DNA from: Staphylococcus warneri
GTDB taxonomy: Bacteria > Bacillota > Bacilli > Staphylococcales > Staphylococcaceae
DNA length: 64,000 bases
NCBI RefSeq assembly: GCF_900636385.1
Contig: NZ_LR134269.1
Coordinates: 310,001 to 374,000 of the forward strand
Reading direction: 5' to 3'
Part shown: piece after piece, positions 1-8,639 of the stretch
Layout of the letters: each line of letters begins with the position of its first letter
Position numbering within the stretch: position 1 is the first letter of the stretch
The notes under the pieces: generated by a model
Seen by the model: the letters and a program-made list of their open reading frames with translations, nothing else
Told to the model about the DNA's origin: nothing
Database searches by the model: none
Made by a program: the position numbers and the translations under genes

Positions 1-200
1 AATTGACCTTCTTTATTCGGACGGAAAATATTGACGTATAATTTTTCGCCATCTTTCATTTCTACAGCCACATCTTTTTCCATAATCATTTCTTGATTAC
101 CAAATTGTACACTATCTACAACGATATGATTAAGACCTTCTTTAACATCGTTAACATCTGTGACAGTTAATTGAGGATTACCTAATAAATTTCTTGTCAT
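1..200 (-). CDS. CocE/NonD-type hydrolase, N-terminal fragment (gene runs off the window)
   Basis: Only the first 66 codons are present; the rest lies left of base 1. The ATG at 198-200 has an AGGGTG ribosome site just upstream on the minus strand. The fragment ends in VEMKDGEKLYVNIFRPNKEG. A 'v.mkDG.kLyvniFRP' strand is typical of the start of the CocE/NonD acyl-esterase or X-Pro dipeptidyl-peptidase fold, whose members cleave esters or amides with a Ser-Asp-His triad. The catalytic residues are outside the window, so the function is inferred only from this N-terminal strand. It is divergent from the TetR gene at 347, which may regulate it. Confidence 0.5.
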   Translation of the reverse strand, partial: MTRNLLGNPQLTVTDVNDVKEGLNHIVVDSVQFGNQEMIMEKDVAVEMKDGEKLYVNIFRPNKEGQ

Positions 201-254
201 TTGAATCACCCTTTTTGGTTTATTTTCTTTACACTTTTATCGTAAAGGGTTATG

Positions 255-298
255 TGGTTAATTCCAATCATCAATGTAGATGATTTGTATGTTAACCA
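255..298. promoter_or_regulatory. Nested inverted repeat, probable TetR operator
   Basis: Two nested inverted repeats share one centre: outer arms TGGTTAA (255-261) and TTAACCA (292-298), inner arms AATCATC (266-272) and GATGATT (279-285). The element lies between the divergent starts at 200 and 347, where an autoregulating TetR-type repressor would be expected to bind. Binding is inferred. Confidence 0.45.
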
Positions 299-346
299 AC
301 AAACACCTTATAATTGTTGGAAAGAAAGCTATAAGGAAGTGACATA

Positions 347-934
347 ATGCCACAAGACCGACGTGTTAGAAAATCACAAGCAGCAATTAGACATGCTTTT
401 ATCGATTTACTCCATAAATATGACTTAGAACAAATCACGGTTCAGCAAATATCAGATTTGGCAGATGTGAATCGTAGTACTTTTTATACTCATTACATAG
501 ATAAATATGATTTATTAGAAAAGATGGAAGATGAACAAGTAGAAATAATAAGAACGTTTATTGAAGAGGGAGATGTATATAAAAATCAAACATTCTCTGC
601 TGAAAGTATCCGCACGATTATGGAATTTTTAATAGGAAATATAGAAAAGAATATGGAATTTTATCAATTAATGTTTACGATGGGGAAAGATTCGAATTTA
701 CATGAAAAGTTATATGAATTAATCACAGGTCATTTAAATCATTTTAAAAATGAAAACAATAAAATAGATGATATACCGTTTTCTTATTTTATGAGTTATG
801 TATCAGGTGCTGGATTATCATTTATCCGACATTGGGTCGAGGATCCCAATCGCATTGCTAAAGATGATTTGATACAGCATTTTTACGATATAGTTAACAA
901 TGGACCAGCTACGATAATTAGAAGAGGAGAATAA
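347..934 (+). CDS. TetR/AcrR family transcriptional regulator
   Basis: 195 aa, the usual size for TetR regulators. Residues about 5-55 form the HTH region: RKSQAAIRHAFIDLL, then the recognition-helix segment VNRSTFYTHYIDKYDLLEKM, the most conserved part of the family. The C-terminal ligand and dimer domain resembles the TetR_C_33-like domain of staphylococcal regulators of this kind; the ligand cannot be read from sequence. It starts with ATG after an AAGGAAGTG ribosome site. A nested palindrome upstream, shared with the divergent hydrolase, is the likely operator, so the hydrolase is the probable target. Confidence 0.8.
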   Translation: MPQDRRVRKSQAAIRHAFIDLLHKYDLEQITVQQISDLADVNRSTFYTHYIDKYDLLEKMEDEQVEIIRTFIEEGDVYKNQTFSAESIRTIMEFLIGNIEKNMEFYQLMFTMGKDSNLHEKLYELITGHLNHFKNENNKIDDIPFSYFMSYVSGAGLSFIRHWVEDPNRIAKDDLIQHFYDIVNNGPATIIRRGE

Positions 935-940
935 AAGCAA

Positions 941-973
941 AAGGTTGGGACACAAACTTTATGTCTCAACCTT
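941..973 (+). terminator. Stem-loop terminator, probably bidirectional
   Basis: AAGGTTGGGACAC pairs with ATGTCTCAACCTT (one G-T and one mismatch at the loop). It lies between the converging TetR gene and the VOC gene. The GGGACA / TGTCTC type of stem recurs at 61320-61355. Confidence 0.7.
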
Positions 974-983
974 ATTATATAAA

Positions 984-1436
984 TTATGACTGTGGCATTG
1001 CGTTGTAATCTTGACCGTGTAACATCCATCTTACGCCGTATTTATCTGTAAATACGCCCATTTTACCGCCCCAGAATTGCTCTGATAATGGTAATTCAAC
1101 GTCGATAGAATCATGGTCTTTAATTTTATCATAGAAAGCTTCGACTCTTTCTACATCAGCTTGATCATTAATATCAAAATCAATTAATAATGAAATGCCG
1201 TTATTGATAGGTTGGATTCGGCTGAATGAATCCGCGCCTAAGATTTTCACCCCAACAATTTCAAATTCAGAATGCATTGTTGCCTCTTTGGCTTGCTCTT
1301 TAGTCATACCAAAATGTTCAGCTTGATCTTCGCCAACCTCTAAACGTTTAATATTTGTAGCGCCAAAAACCTCTTCATAATATTTAAGTGCTTCTTTTGT
1401 ATTTGGAAAAGCTAAATATGGTGATAATTGAGTCAT
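984..1436 (-). CDS. VOC family protein, PhnB-like
   Basis: 150 aa. It opens LSPYLAFPNTKEALKYYEEVFGA, the signature first strand and helix of PhnB/3-demethylubiquinone-type glyoxalase-fold proteins, and ends KYGVRWMLHG, the usual closing strand. The fold makes paired beta-alpha-beta-beta-beta modules and often binds a divalent metal, but the reaction of this subgroup is unknown. The ATG follows a run containing AAGGGG on the minus strand. It stands alone and converges on the TetR gene. I see nothing that gives a substrate. Confidence 0.75.
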   Translation of the reverse strand: MTQLSPYLAFPNTKEALKYYEEVFGATNIKRLEVGEDQAEHFGMTKEQAKEATMHSEFEIVGVKILGADSFSRIQPINNGISLLIDFDINDQADVERVEAFYDKIKDHDSIDVELPLSEQFWGGKMGVFTDKYGVRWMLHGQDYNAMPQS

Positions 1437-1663
1437 AAAATACCCCTTGTTATTTTTATTTTATTGCTAACCACATCATACAATGTTTTATGTAAAAAGA
1501 ATAGAATTATGTATGATTAGTTTATTAATAATGGAAATAAGACTTAGTTTTCAATTGTATCGTTTATATGGATATATTAGGAAACTAGAAATATACTTTT
1601 TATGTATCGTTTATTGTATAATATTCATAAATTATATTATGCATTAAAAGGGAGGGGTTTCTT

Positions 1664-2380
1664 TTGATTGAAGCGGGCGAAATTTTAAAGAAAATGAAGA
1701 ACCAAAAAATCAATTATGACAAAGTTTTAAGGAAAATGATTCAACAATGGGAACAAAACGGGGAGCGACCTAAAATTTTATTACATAGTTGTTGTGCACC
1801 TTGTAGTACCTATACTTTAGAATTTTTAGCACAATATGCTGATATCGCGATATATTTTGCCAATCCCAATATTCACCCTAGGAGTGAATATTTAAGACGC
1901 GCTAAAGTTCAAGAAATGTTTGTCAATGATTTTAATGAACAGACAGGAGCTAATGTAAAATATATTGAAGCAGCTTATCAACCACATGAATTTATGAAAA
2001 TGGCTAAATCAAGAGGACTTACTGAAGAAAAAGAAGGTGGTCTTCGATGTACAGCTTGTTTTGAAATGAGGCTTGAGATGGTTGCCGAAGCAGCTGTTAA
2101 ATATGGTTATGATTACTTTGGTAGTGCAATCACGTTATCGCCAAAGAAGAATGCGCAATTAATTAATCAACTTGGTATGGATGTTCAACAAATTTATAAT
2201 ATTAAATATTTACCAAGTGATTTCAAGAAAAATAGGGGATATGAGCGTTCCATTGAAATGTGTAAAGATTATCATATTTTTAGACAGTGTTACTGTGGGT
2301 GTGTGTTTGCCGCAATGAAACAAGGGATTGACTTTAAAGAAATTAATAAAGAAGCCAATGAATTTTTAAAGCAATTTTAA
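1664..2380 (+). CDS. queH: Epoxyqueuosine reductase QueH
   Basis: 238 aa DUF208/QueH protein. QueH performs the last step of queuosine tRNA-modification synthesis, reducing epoxyqueuosine to queuosine in the anticodon, and is the non-B12 alternative to QueG. The family's Cys clusters are visible: HSCCAPC (Cys43, 44, 47), CTACF near residue 130 and CYCGC near residue 210; these hold the Fe-S cluster and an adjacent mononuclear site. The start is TTG at 1664, 6 nt after GGAGGGG (1651-1657). An extended -10 (TGTATAAT, 1615-1622) lies upstream. Single-gene unit ended by the stem-loop at 2384. Confidence 0.9.
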   Translation: MIEAGEILKKMKNQKINYDKVLRKMIQQWEQNGERPKILLHSCCAPCSTYTLEFLAQYADIAIYFANPNIHPRSEYLRRAKVQEMFVNDFNEQTGANVKYIEAAYQPHEFMKMAKSRGLTEEKEGGLRCTACFEMRLEMVAEAAVKYGYDYFGSAITLSPKKNAQLINQLGMDVQQIYNIKYLPSDFKKNRGYERSIEMCKDYHIFRQCYCGCVFAAMKQGIDFKEINKEANEFLKQF

Positions 2381-2383
2381 AAA

Positions 2384-2425
2384 TGACCCAGAGCGAAGAT
2401 GTTATATCTTTTACTCTGGATCATC
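2384..2425 (+). terminator. Terminator after queH
   Basis: ATGACCCAGAG pairs with CTCTGGATCAT with one mismatch; it sits between two converging genes. Confidence 0.65.
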
Positions 2426-2432
2426 ATATTAA

Positions 2433-2717
2433 TTAAATCATTCTATGAATGAAACGTACGATAGCCATAATAGCTATGACGAGCATTGCTGCAAAAGAAA
2501 AGAATTTAAATCGTTTATTTTCTTTTTTAATTTCTTTGTCTTCATTTTGCATCATTTCTTGTAATTCACGTTCGATTTCTAAATCGAGATCTGTTTTTCG
2601 ATAGCCATTTAGGCCTTTTCTTTCATCTTCATCATTTGAAGGATGTGATTTACTGTTTTCTGTTGTGTCTTGTTGTGTGGACTGATTCATTTCTTTATCT
2701 TTGATATCTTCTCGCAT
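2433..2717 (-). CDS. Small C-tail-anchored membrane protein, unknown function
   Basis: 94 aa. The N-terminal two thirds is hydrophilic and highly charged (many Glu, Lys, Asp, Gln), including the helix DLEIERELQEMMQNEDKEIK. The last 23 residues form one hydrophobic helix, FFSFAAMLVIAIMAIVRFIH, followed by a short basic tail, which suggests a cytoplasmic protein anchored by its C-terminus. I chose the ATG at 2717 because AGGAGGC lies 8 nt upstream; a further in-frame ATG ten codons earlier has no ribosome site. No domain recognised; next to pyrD in the same direction but 89 nt downstream of its stop. Confidence 0.7.
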   Translation of the reverse strand: MREDIKDKEMNQSTQQDTTENSKSHPSNDEDERKGLNGYRKTDLDLEIERELQEMMQNEDKEIKKENKRFKFFSFAAMLVIAIMAIVRFIHRMI

Positions 2718-2805
2718 TGTATAATGCCTCCTATATTCATGACACATACTTTTAATGATTATACTTGATGTAAAGTCATTGATTCATCGTTAACTTGCTT
2801 TTTAA

Positions 2806-3873
2806 TTATTTTACATCTAATCCGATGATATCGCTAATATGATGATAACCGTTTTGGTTTAAATATTGAACAATATCTTTATTTATTTTTTTAGTTAATC
2901 CTGGACCTTCCATAACTAATGAAGAGTATATTTGTAATAAAGAGGCTCCATTACGTAACATTTGGATAGCATCCTCAGCATTAAAGATGCCGCCTGTACC
3001 AATAATTAAGAGTTCTCCCTTAGTTTCTTGATAGGCTAATTTAACAAGTTTTAAATTACGTTCAAATAATGGACGTCCGCTTAACCCCCCATCTTCAACA
3101 CGGTTAGCTGATTTTAAGCCATCACGTTTACGTGTCGTATTTGCAAGGATGACACCATCGAAGTGTGTCTGAATAGTTGGTAATAGAGATTTCAAACCTT
3201 CTTCATCCATATCAGAGGTCAATTTTAAGAAAATAGGTACATTGATTTCATTGCTTGCTTTAAACGTTTCTAACGCATTGCATAACATTGAAAATTCATC
3301 TTTATCGTGAAAATTTTGTAAGTTTTCAGTATTAGGTGAACTTATATTGACAGTGAAGAAATTAACATCATTTTTGAATGTATCAATGACTTTAATATAA
3401 TCTTGATATCGCTCGTCATAAGAAGTCATTTTATTAACACCTACGTTTAGACCTATAGGTGTATGGTAAGCGTAGCGGCGCAAATGACTAAGTGCTTTGT
3501 TCATACCGATATTATTAAAGCCCATGCGATTAATTAAGGCATCATCTTCTAATAAGCGATACATACGAGGTTGTGGATTACCTGGTTGTGGTTTTGGTGT
3601 GATACCACCAAGTTCTAATGCGCCGAAACCAAGATTTTCTAAAGCTTTAGGTACTTCACAAGATTTATCATAACCAGCTGCAAGGCCGATTGGATTTTCA
3701 AATGTAATACCGTGAATATCTTGAGATAACATTGGATTTTGGTAATCGAATAATTTTTTCATAATCGGTAATACATAGGATTGCTTTTGTGCAATTTTTA
3801 ATGCGTCGATAGTTAATCCGTGTGCTTTTTCAGGTTCAATTTTAAATAAAAGGGGTTTAATTAATTTATACAT
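2806..3873 (-). CDS. pyrD: Dihydroorotate dehydrogenase (quinone), class 2
   Basis: 355 aa. It oxidises dihydroorotate to orotate in pyrimidine synthesis, passing electrons through FMN to membrane quinone. The class 2 features are present: an N-terminal helical extension (residues 1-40, YKLIKPLLFKIEPEKAHGLT) that docks to the membrane, the GLAAGYDKSCE loop, VNISSPNTENLQ carrying the catalytic Ser region, KLTSDMDEEGL, and the FMN-phosphate loop IGTGGIFNAEDA. It lies away from any other pyr gene. Downstream on the same strand is the small membrane protein at 2433. Confidence 0.95.
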   Translation of the reverse strand: MYKLIKPLLFKIEPEKAHGLTIDALKIAQKQSYVLPIMKKLFDYQNPMLSQDIHGITFENPIGLAAGYDKSCEVPKALENLGFGALELGGITPKPQPGNPQPRMYRLLEDDALINRMGFNNIGMNKALSHLRRYAYHTPIGLNVGVNKMTSYDERYQDYIKVIDTFKNDVNFFTVNISSPNTENLQNFHDKDEFSMLCNALETFKASNEINVPIFLKLTSDMDEEGLKSLLPTIQTHFDGVILANTTRKRDGLKSANRVEDGGLSGRPLFERNLKLVKLAYQETKGELLIIGTGGIFNAEDAIQMLRNGASLLQIYSSLVMEGPGLTKKINKDIVQYLNQNGYHHISDIIGLDVK

Positions 3874-4110
3874 GTTAACGCTCCTAGTTCATTATATTTG
3901 AGGCTTACTATCCTCAACTTAATATATTTGAAACTTTTCCTTTTAATAGACTAGCATTTTCATTTGCAATTTCCTAGTTAAATTATAAAAATTAAAAAAA
4001 TAGACGAACTTTTATAAAGTAGGACTACATATTGATACCGTCTTTAACGATTAAGCGATTGGAAATGAGGTAATATAAATAGTATTCAGTAATATAGGGA
4101 AGGTGACATC

Positions 4111-4968
4111 ATGGCTATAGATTGGAAAGAACATTTACCGCTAGATTACATTAAAGAGATTACGCCAGTAAGTGGTGGAGATGTGAATGAAGCATTTAAA
4201 GTAACCACGCAGCAAGATGATACGTTCTTCTTATTAGTACAACGTAATCGAGATGAATCATTTTATGCTGCAGAAATAGCAGGACTAAATGAATTCGAAA
4301 ATGCAGGTATTACTGCTCCTAAAGTCATTGCAAGTGGTGAGATAAATGGTGATGCTTATTTAATTTTAAGCTATCTTGAGGAAGGACCAACTGGCAGTCA
4401 AAAAGACTTGGGACAATTAGTTGCTAAAATGCATAGTCAACAACAAGAAGATGGTCAATTTGGATTCAGATTGCCACATGAAGGTGGCGATATTTCATTT
4501 GATAATTCATGGACGGACAATTGGAAAGACATTTTTATTTATCGCCGTATGGATCATATTCGAGATGAATTATTACGTAAACAACTATGGAATGAAGAAG
4601 ATAATAAAGTATATGAACAGGTGAGAGCGGTGATGCTAGATGCATTAGACCAACACCAAAGTAAGCCATCGTTATTGCATGGTGACTTATGGGGTGGTAA
4701 TTATATGTTTTTAACAGATGGTCGTCCAGCTTTATTTGATCCAGCACCGTTGTACGGTGATCGTGAATTTGATTTAGGTATTACAACCGTATTTGGTGGT
4801 TTTACTCAAGAATTTTATGATGAATATGAAAAGCATTACCCGTTGGCTAAGGGTGCGTATGAACGGTTAGAATTTTATAGATTATATTTATTGATGATAC
4901 ATTTATTAAAATTCGGTGGAATGTATGCGAGTAGTGTTAATCGTTCAATGGAAACAATATTAGGGTAA
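4111..4968 (+). CDS. Fructosamine/ketosamine-3-kinase family protein
   Basis: 285 aa. Fructosamine kinases phosphorylate sugar-amine adducts on glycated amines or proteins, which destabilises the adduct; bacterial members act mainly on ribulosamines. The aminoglycoside-phosphotransferase fold is clear: PVSGGDVNEAF (glycine-rich loop), LAKMHSQQ helix, SLLHGDLWGGN (catalytic HGD loop with Asp) and ALFDPAPLYGDREFDLG (metal-binding DPA, usually DFG-like). ATG after GGGAAGGTGAC. It is a single-gene unit with a strong terminator. Confidence 0.85.
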   Translation: MAIDWKEHLPLDYIKEITPVSGGDVNEAFKVTTQQDDTFFLLVQRNRDESFYAAEIAGLNEFENAGITAPKVIASGEINGDAYLILSYLEEGPTGSQKDLGQLVAKMHSQQQEDGQFGFRLPHEGGDISFDNSWTDNWKDIFIYRRMDHIRDELLRKQLWNEEDNKVYEQVRAVMLDALDQHQSKPSLLHGDLWGGNYMFLTDGRPALFDPAPLYGDREFDLGITTVFGGFTQEFYDEYEKHYPLAKGAYERLEFYRLYLLMIHLLKFGGMYASSVNRSMETILG

Positions 4969-4970
4969 AG

Positions 4971-5010
4971 AAAAGCACGCGTTGAATTATTTTTCAACGC
5001 GTGCTTTTTT
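4971..5010 (+). terminator. Strong bidirectional terminator
   Basis: AAAGCACGCGTTGAA pairs perfectly with TTCAACGCGTGCTTT, followed by a T-run on the plus strand and preceded by A residues; it serves both converging genes. Confidence 0.9.
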
Positions 5011-5017
5011 AATCAAC

Positions 5018-5851
5018 TTATTGATGCCACATTTTTAATAATACTTCGGCAAAGCCTTCAGGTTTTTGTACATAACCTAAATGACCGCCAGGAATATCAA
5101 AGATTGGTAAACCGATTTGTTCATTAATATAGAAGTTAACATCTTGTGGAAATGATCCTTTAGAATCAGTACCATTTAGTAATGTGATTTGATCTTCATG
5201 CTTTTTAAAGTCCTCTAAAGTAATATCTGAATGTGTATATTGGCGAATTTCGTATTCAGACCAGAACATTACACGTTGATATTGTTCTTTTTGAGCTTCT
5301 TCTGTTTCTGCAGGCTGAGACATCATTTTAGCATCTATCGGTGCAATATTAAGTGTTTCAGCAAATGTTTTCATACCTTTTTCTAAACCTTCTGTAAGGA
5401 TTTGGTTTACAATTTCATCATTTTTATCTTTCCAGTATTTACTATCTGGTAAGAATGTATTGATTGGTGGTTCGTGGAAAGCAATTTGTTTAACCACTTC
5501 AGGGTGTTCTTTGAGTACATGCATAGCAACGATTGAACCAGAACTTGAACCTAAAATATAGACAGGTTCATCACTAAGTGATTGTGCTAATTCTGCAATA
5601 TCTTTTGCGTCACGTTTTACACGGTAATCATCGTCTGGATTTGCTGCTGATTCTGGTAGTGGTTCTGTTAACTCACTTTCACCATAGTCACGACGATCCA
5701 CTGCAACTACAGTGAAGTGATCTTTTAACTGTTGTGCTAATGGCATAAAGATGTCGCCAGTCCCATTGGCACCTGGGATGAATATTAATACCGGACCTTG
5801 TCCAATTTGATGATAACGTAATTTAGCACCTTTTAATTCTATTGTATTCAT
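5018..5851 (-). CDS. Alpha/beta hydrolase
   Basis: 277 aa, alpha/beta hydrolase fold. The oxyanion segment [15 protein letters not shown], the nucleophile elbow [11 protein letters not shown] (Ser in GSSSG), and a final His in [11 protein letters not shown] are all visible; the acid is probably Asp in LLNGTDSKG. Start chosen at ATG 5851, which follows GGAGGT; the five earlier in-frame codons lack a ribosome site. It is the last gene of a four-gene operon led by the TetR gene at 8230 (43 nt after the amidohydrolase). The context suggests hydrolysis of a ring or ester product made by the upstream enzymes; the substrate is unknown. Confidence 0.8.
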   Translation of the reverse strand: MNTIELKGAKLRYHQIGQGPVLIFIPGANGTGDIFMPLAQQLKDHFTVVAVDRRDYGESELTEPLPESAANPDDDYRVKRDAKDIAELAQSLSDEPVYILGSSSGSIVAMHVLKEHPEVVKQIAFHEPPINTFLPDSKYWKDKNDEIVNQILTEGLEKGMKTFAETLNIAPIDAKMMSQPAETEEAQKEQYQRVMFWSEYEIRQYTHSDITLEDFKKHEDQITLLNGTDSKGSFPQDVNFYINEQIGLPIFDIPGGHLGYVQKPEGFAEVLLKMWHQ

Positions 5852-5894
5852 ATGAAATACCTCCATTGAGTTAAAGCATGATTTATAAATAATA

Positions 5895-6896
5895 TTATTC
5901 TAAGCCAAGTAATTTAGCGCCATTTCTATAACTTACTTTCTCTTTTTCTTCATCAGTTAAACCAAGTTCATCTAAAAATACGCCTAAACGTTCTGGTTCG
6001 ATATAAGGATAGTCTGCCGCATATAAAATTCGGTCAATTCCCATTTCTTTTTTAACTAAATCAAATTGTGGTTTAGTTAACATACCACTTGGTGTCATAT
6101 AGAAATTATTTTTAAAGTAATAACTAACAGGGTGTTTTAAATGATCAGCAAATAAAGTTTCATCCATACGTTCTAAGAAGAATGGAATGAATTCACCCCA
6201 GTGTCCGATAATCATATTTAGATTAGGGTAACGATCAAAGATACCTGATAGTACCAAATGGATTGCATGAATACCAACATCGATGTGCCAGCCATAACCG
6301 AAACAAGCGAATGTAGCAGCAGTGATTTCTGGATAATTTCCTTTATAGTAAGATTGGTATACATCACTATTTACGGGTGCGGGATGTAAATAAATAGGTA
6401 CATTTAATTCTTCAGCAGTTGCAAAAATACCGTCGAATTGATCTTGATCTAAGAAACCATCTTTTGTACGACCCATAATGAGTGCGCCTTTAAACCCTAA
6501 CTCGTTGACACAACGTTTGAATTCTTCAACAGCCGCTTCAGGTTCGTTAATTGGTAATGTAGCAAATCCTACAAAACGATCTGGATTTTGTTTGATATAG
6601 TCAGCTAATTGATCATTAGCTTTTTTACATAAATCGATGGCTTTTTGACCTTCAAGATTTGAGGGTGCACCATTACCGTATGATAATACTTGCATTTGTA
6701 CATTTTGTTCATCCATGAATTTAATTCGTTTATCATGATGAGAGATTTCATCAGCGTCAGTAAAACCTGATTTTTTCTCTAATCCTTCTAACATGACTTT
6801 CATGGGTACGCCATTAGGGTCAGCAGAAACTTGACTCATTGTTTCTTTTTGAATGTCATCTATCACATAATGTTCTTCGAAAGTAATACTTTTCAT
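5895..6896 (-). CDS. Amidohydrolase-superfamily decarboxylase, resorcylate/ACMSD type
   Basis: 333 aa. It matches the ACMSD/gamma-resorcylate decarboxylase branch of the amidohydrolases: N-terminal TFEEHYVID (metal-binding E-x-H at Glu7/His9), IYLHPAPVN, the [18 protein letters not shown] helix, and ILYAADYPY with the catalytic Asp near residue 293. Members use a divalent metal to remove CO2 from hydroxybenzoates or aminocarboxymuconate semialdehyde without hydrolysis. The exact substrate cannot be read. It is third in an operon with an SDR and an alpha/beta hydrolase, which looks catabolic or detoxifying. ATG is preceded by a GGAGG-type site. Confidence 0.8.
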   Translation of the reverse strand: MKSITFEEHYVIDDIQKETMSQVSADPNGVPMKVMLEGLEKKSGFTDADEISHHDKRIKFMDEQNVQMQVLSYGNGAPSNLEGQKAIDLCKKANDQLADYIKQNPDRFVGFATLPINEPEAAVEEFKRCVNELGFKGALIMGRTKDGFLDQDQFDGIFATAEELNVPIYLHPAPVNSDVYQSYYKGNYPEITAATFACFGYGWHIDVGIHAIHLVLSGIFDRYPNLNMIIGHWGEFIPFFLERMDETLFADHLKHPVSYYFKNNFYMTPSGMLTKPQFDLVKKEMGIDRILYAADYPYIEPERLGVFLDELGLTDEEKEKVSYRNGAKLLGLE

Positions 6897-6963
6897 TTTA
6901 AATCCTCCATCATAGTGCGTTTTTATTTATATAGTGGGAATACTACTCATTAATTATTGGAAA

Positions 6964-7668
6964 TTACCAAGGCATTTTGCCGTCACCATTAATGAACGTA
7001 CCTGTTGGTCCATCAGCATCAATTGTTGCTAATTCTACAATAGGTTTGATGCCTTCAGTTGCTGGTTTAGAATTATTGCTAAAGTCACCAACTAAGTCTG
7101 TATTTGTAGAACCTGGATCTGCAGCATTGATTTGCATTTGAGGTAAACCTTTAGCGTATTGAACTGTTAGCATAGTGACAGCTGATTTAGAAGAACAATA
7201 AGCTAATGAATTAACATGAAATTCTTCTGACTCAGGATTTGTTACCATACCAAATGAACCTAAACCACTTGTTACATTAACAACGACAGGTTGTTCTGAT
7301 TGTTCTAGTAATGGAATGAATGTGTTCATCATTCTTACAATACCGTATACGTTTGTTTGATAGACTTTATCCATGTCTTCAACAGTAATATCTGCAGGTT
7401 TTGCAAATTGTCCTGAGATACCAGCATTGTTAACAAGTACATCTAAGCGACCTTCTTGATCTTTAATGTAGTTGAAAGCATGTTGTACAGATGTCTCATC
7501 AGTAACGTCTAATTGTACACTTTGTGCACCAATTTCTTTAGCTGCTTCTTGTCCACGTGATTCATTTCTAGAACCAATGTAGACTTTATGTCCTTCGTTG
7601 ATAAGTGCTTTGGCAGTTTCGAAGCCTAAGCCTTTATTGCCACCTGTAATTAATGTAATTTTAGTCAT
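6964..7668 (-). CDS. Short-chain dehydrogenase/reductase
   Basis: 234 aa classical SDR. Features: NAD(P) loop TGGNKGLGFETA near residue 7, LDVTD, NNAGISG, catalytic Ser in NVTSGLGSF, YCSSKSA (Tyr-x-x-x-Lys), and ADPGSTNTDL. The Arg in IGSRNESRG after the second strand suggests NADPH. It starts at the ATG at 7668 after GAGGAG; the preceding TetR gene stops 4 nt upstream, so the two are tightly co-transcribed. It probably reduces a carbonyl compound sensed by that regulator. Confidence 0.85.
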   Translation of the reverse strand: MTKITLITGGNKGLGFETAKALINEGHKVYIGSRNESRGQEAAKEIGAQSVQLDVTDETSVQHAFNYIKDQEGRLDVLVNNAGISGQFAKPADITVEDMDKVYQTNVYGIVRMMNTFIPLLEQSEQPVVVNVTSGLGSFGMVTNPESEEFHVNSLAYCSSKSAVTMLTVQYAKGLPQMQINAADPGSTNTDLVGDFSNNSKPATEGIKPIVELATIDADGPTGTFINGDGKMPW

Positions 7669-7672
7669 GATA

Positions 7673-8230
7673 TTACTCCTCTTTATCAAAATATAGTTTG
7701 ATTATATAATCTCTGATTGTTTCATTTGATAGTCCGCGTTCGTCTTTTTGTAATTCGAAAGATTTAGTAGATAATGATTTCAAGAACATATCTACTTTGA
7801 AAGTTGTCCATGTTGTACTTTTATTATTGCCAAGAATTTCACTATAAAACTTAAATAACTGTAAATAAATATCACTATGGTAAAAGTCATTTTTTTCTGT
7901 TGTTTCTTCAATACAGTGAAGTAAGTCACTGTTGGTGGTTTTGAAATCTAAAAAGATATCAAGCGACTTTGCCATGACTACTTTAGTATCGTGATGTTTT
8001 TCTTTCACTTCGTACATTTGGTTGATAATGTCAGTAAAGTCATGTTCGATAATCGTCGCACACAAGGCACTCTTATCATTAAAATGACGATACAAAGTTC
8101 CCATTCCAATATTTAATTCTTTTGCGATGCGATTCATACTCACTTGTTGAACACCATATTGGTTAAAGAGTTCAATCGCTTTATTCTCAATGCGCTGCCG
8201 GTTCTCGAGGGCGTCTCGTCGCAAATACAT
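7673..8230 (-). CDS. TetR/AcrR family regulator of the divergent enzyme cluster
   Basis: About 185 aa. The HTH spans roughly residues 5-50: ENRQRIENKAIELFNQYGVQ, then NRIAKELNIGMGTLYRHFND (the conserved TetR recognition region). The start is either ATG 8230, which directly abuts AAGAAGGTG, or TTG 8224, two codons on, with better spacing; the difference is two residues. It heads a leftward operon (TetR - SDR - decarboxylase - hydrolase). A perfect-armed palindrome at 8257-8276 in the divergent promoter is its likely operator, so it probably represses both arms. The effector is unknown. Confidence 0.85.
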   Translation of the reverse strand: MYLRRDALENRQRIENKAIELFNQYGVQQVSMNRIAKELNIGMGTLYRHFNDKSALCATIIEHDFTDIINQMYEVKEKHHDTKVVMAKSLDIFLDFKTTNSDLLHCIEETTEKNDFYHSDIYLQLFKFYSEILGNNKSTTWTTFKVDMFLKSLSTKSFELQKDERGLSNETIRDYIIKLYFDKEE

Positions 8231-8251
8231 CACCTTCTTAAAATAAGTTTG

Positions 8252-8281
8252 TTGACAAACGGACAACTATCCGTTTATTAT
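8252..8281 (+). promoter_or_regulatory. Sigma-A promoter with TetR-type palindrome in the spacer
   Basis: Rightward promoter TTGACA (8252-8257), 18-nt spacer, TATTAT (8276-8281). Inside it lie palindrome arms AAACGGA (8257-8263) and TCCGTTT (8270-8276). A repressor bound there would block the rightward promoter and, being only 27 bp from the TetR start codon, also leftward transcription. Confidence 0.65.
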
Positions 8282-8319
8282 AAAGCCTATCATACAAAAA
8301 GACAAATAGAGTGATATAA

Positions 8320-8622
8320 GTGTCATTAAATAAAGAGCAAAGACAAATCACAGCTAAAGAACTACAAGAGCATTTTGACGAAACAACGTTAAGTTTAAAA
8401 AATATAGCAGACGAATTGAACATTTCAATCAATGATGTGTCACATGTATTACAAATGAAAGCGCCAAATAAATTATTTGGAAATCATTTGCAACAATTTA
8501 TACATTTAGTTTGGGACGTTCGAGACCTAATGAATGAAAATATCTGGCATACGGGTAAATCACCAAAAGAATATACATATTTAAAAGGTGAAAAGGATGA
8601 TTATTGGTTTTTACAACAGTAA
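8320..8622 (+). CDS. DUF2316 family protein
   Basis: 100 aa. It matches DUF2316 proteins: N-terminal MSLNKEQRQ, a central HTH-like segment (LSLKNIADELNISINDVSHVL) and a C-terminus containing TPK/SPKEYTYLKGEKDDYWFL. The role of the family is not known; the HTH-like segment suggests DNA binding or a protein partner. The start is GTG at 8320, preceded by AGAGTGAT. It is first in a rightward operon with an NmrA-like reductase (17 nt downstream) and a VOC protein, divergent from the TetR operon and probably under the same operator. Confidence 0.75.
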   Translation: MSLNKEQRQITAKELQEHFDETTLSLKNIADELNISINDVSHVLQMKAPNKLFGNHLQQFIHLVWDVRDLMNENIWHTGKSPKEYTYLKGEKDDYWFLQQ

Positions 8623-8639
8623 TGAAGGAGAGAATATCA

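Noticed and set aside
941..973. The GGGACA / TGTCTC stem here and the similar one at 61320-61355 as copies of a mobile repeat
   Set aside because: Each sits at the end of a gene, only the stem is similar, and such stems are common staphylococcal terminators.
4421..4747. Open frames inside the fructosamine kinase gene on both strands
   Set aside because: No ribosome sites, and they lie wholly within a well-matched family member in another frame.
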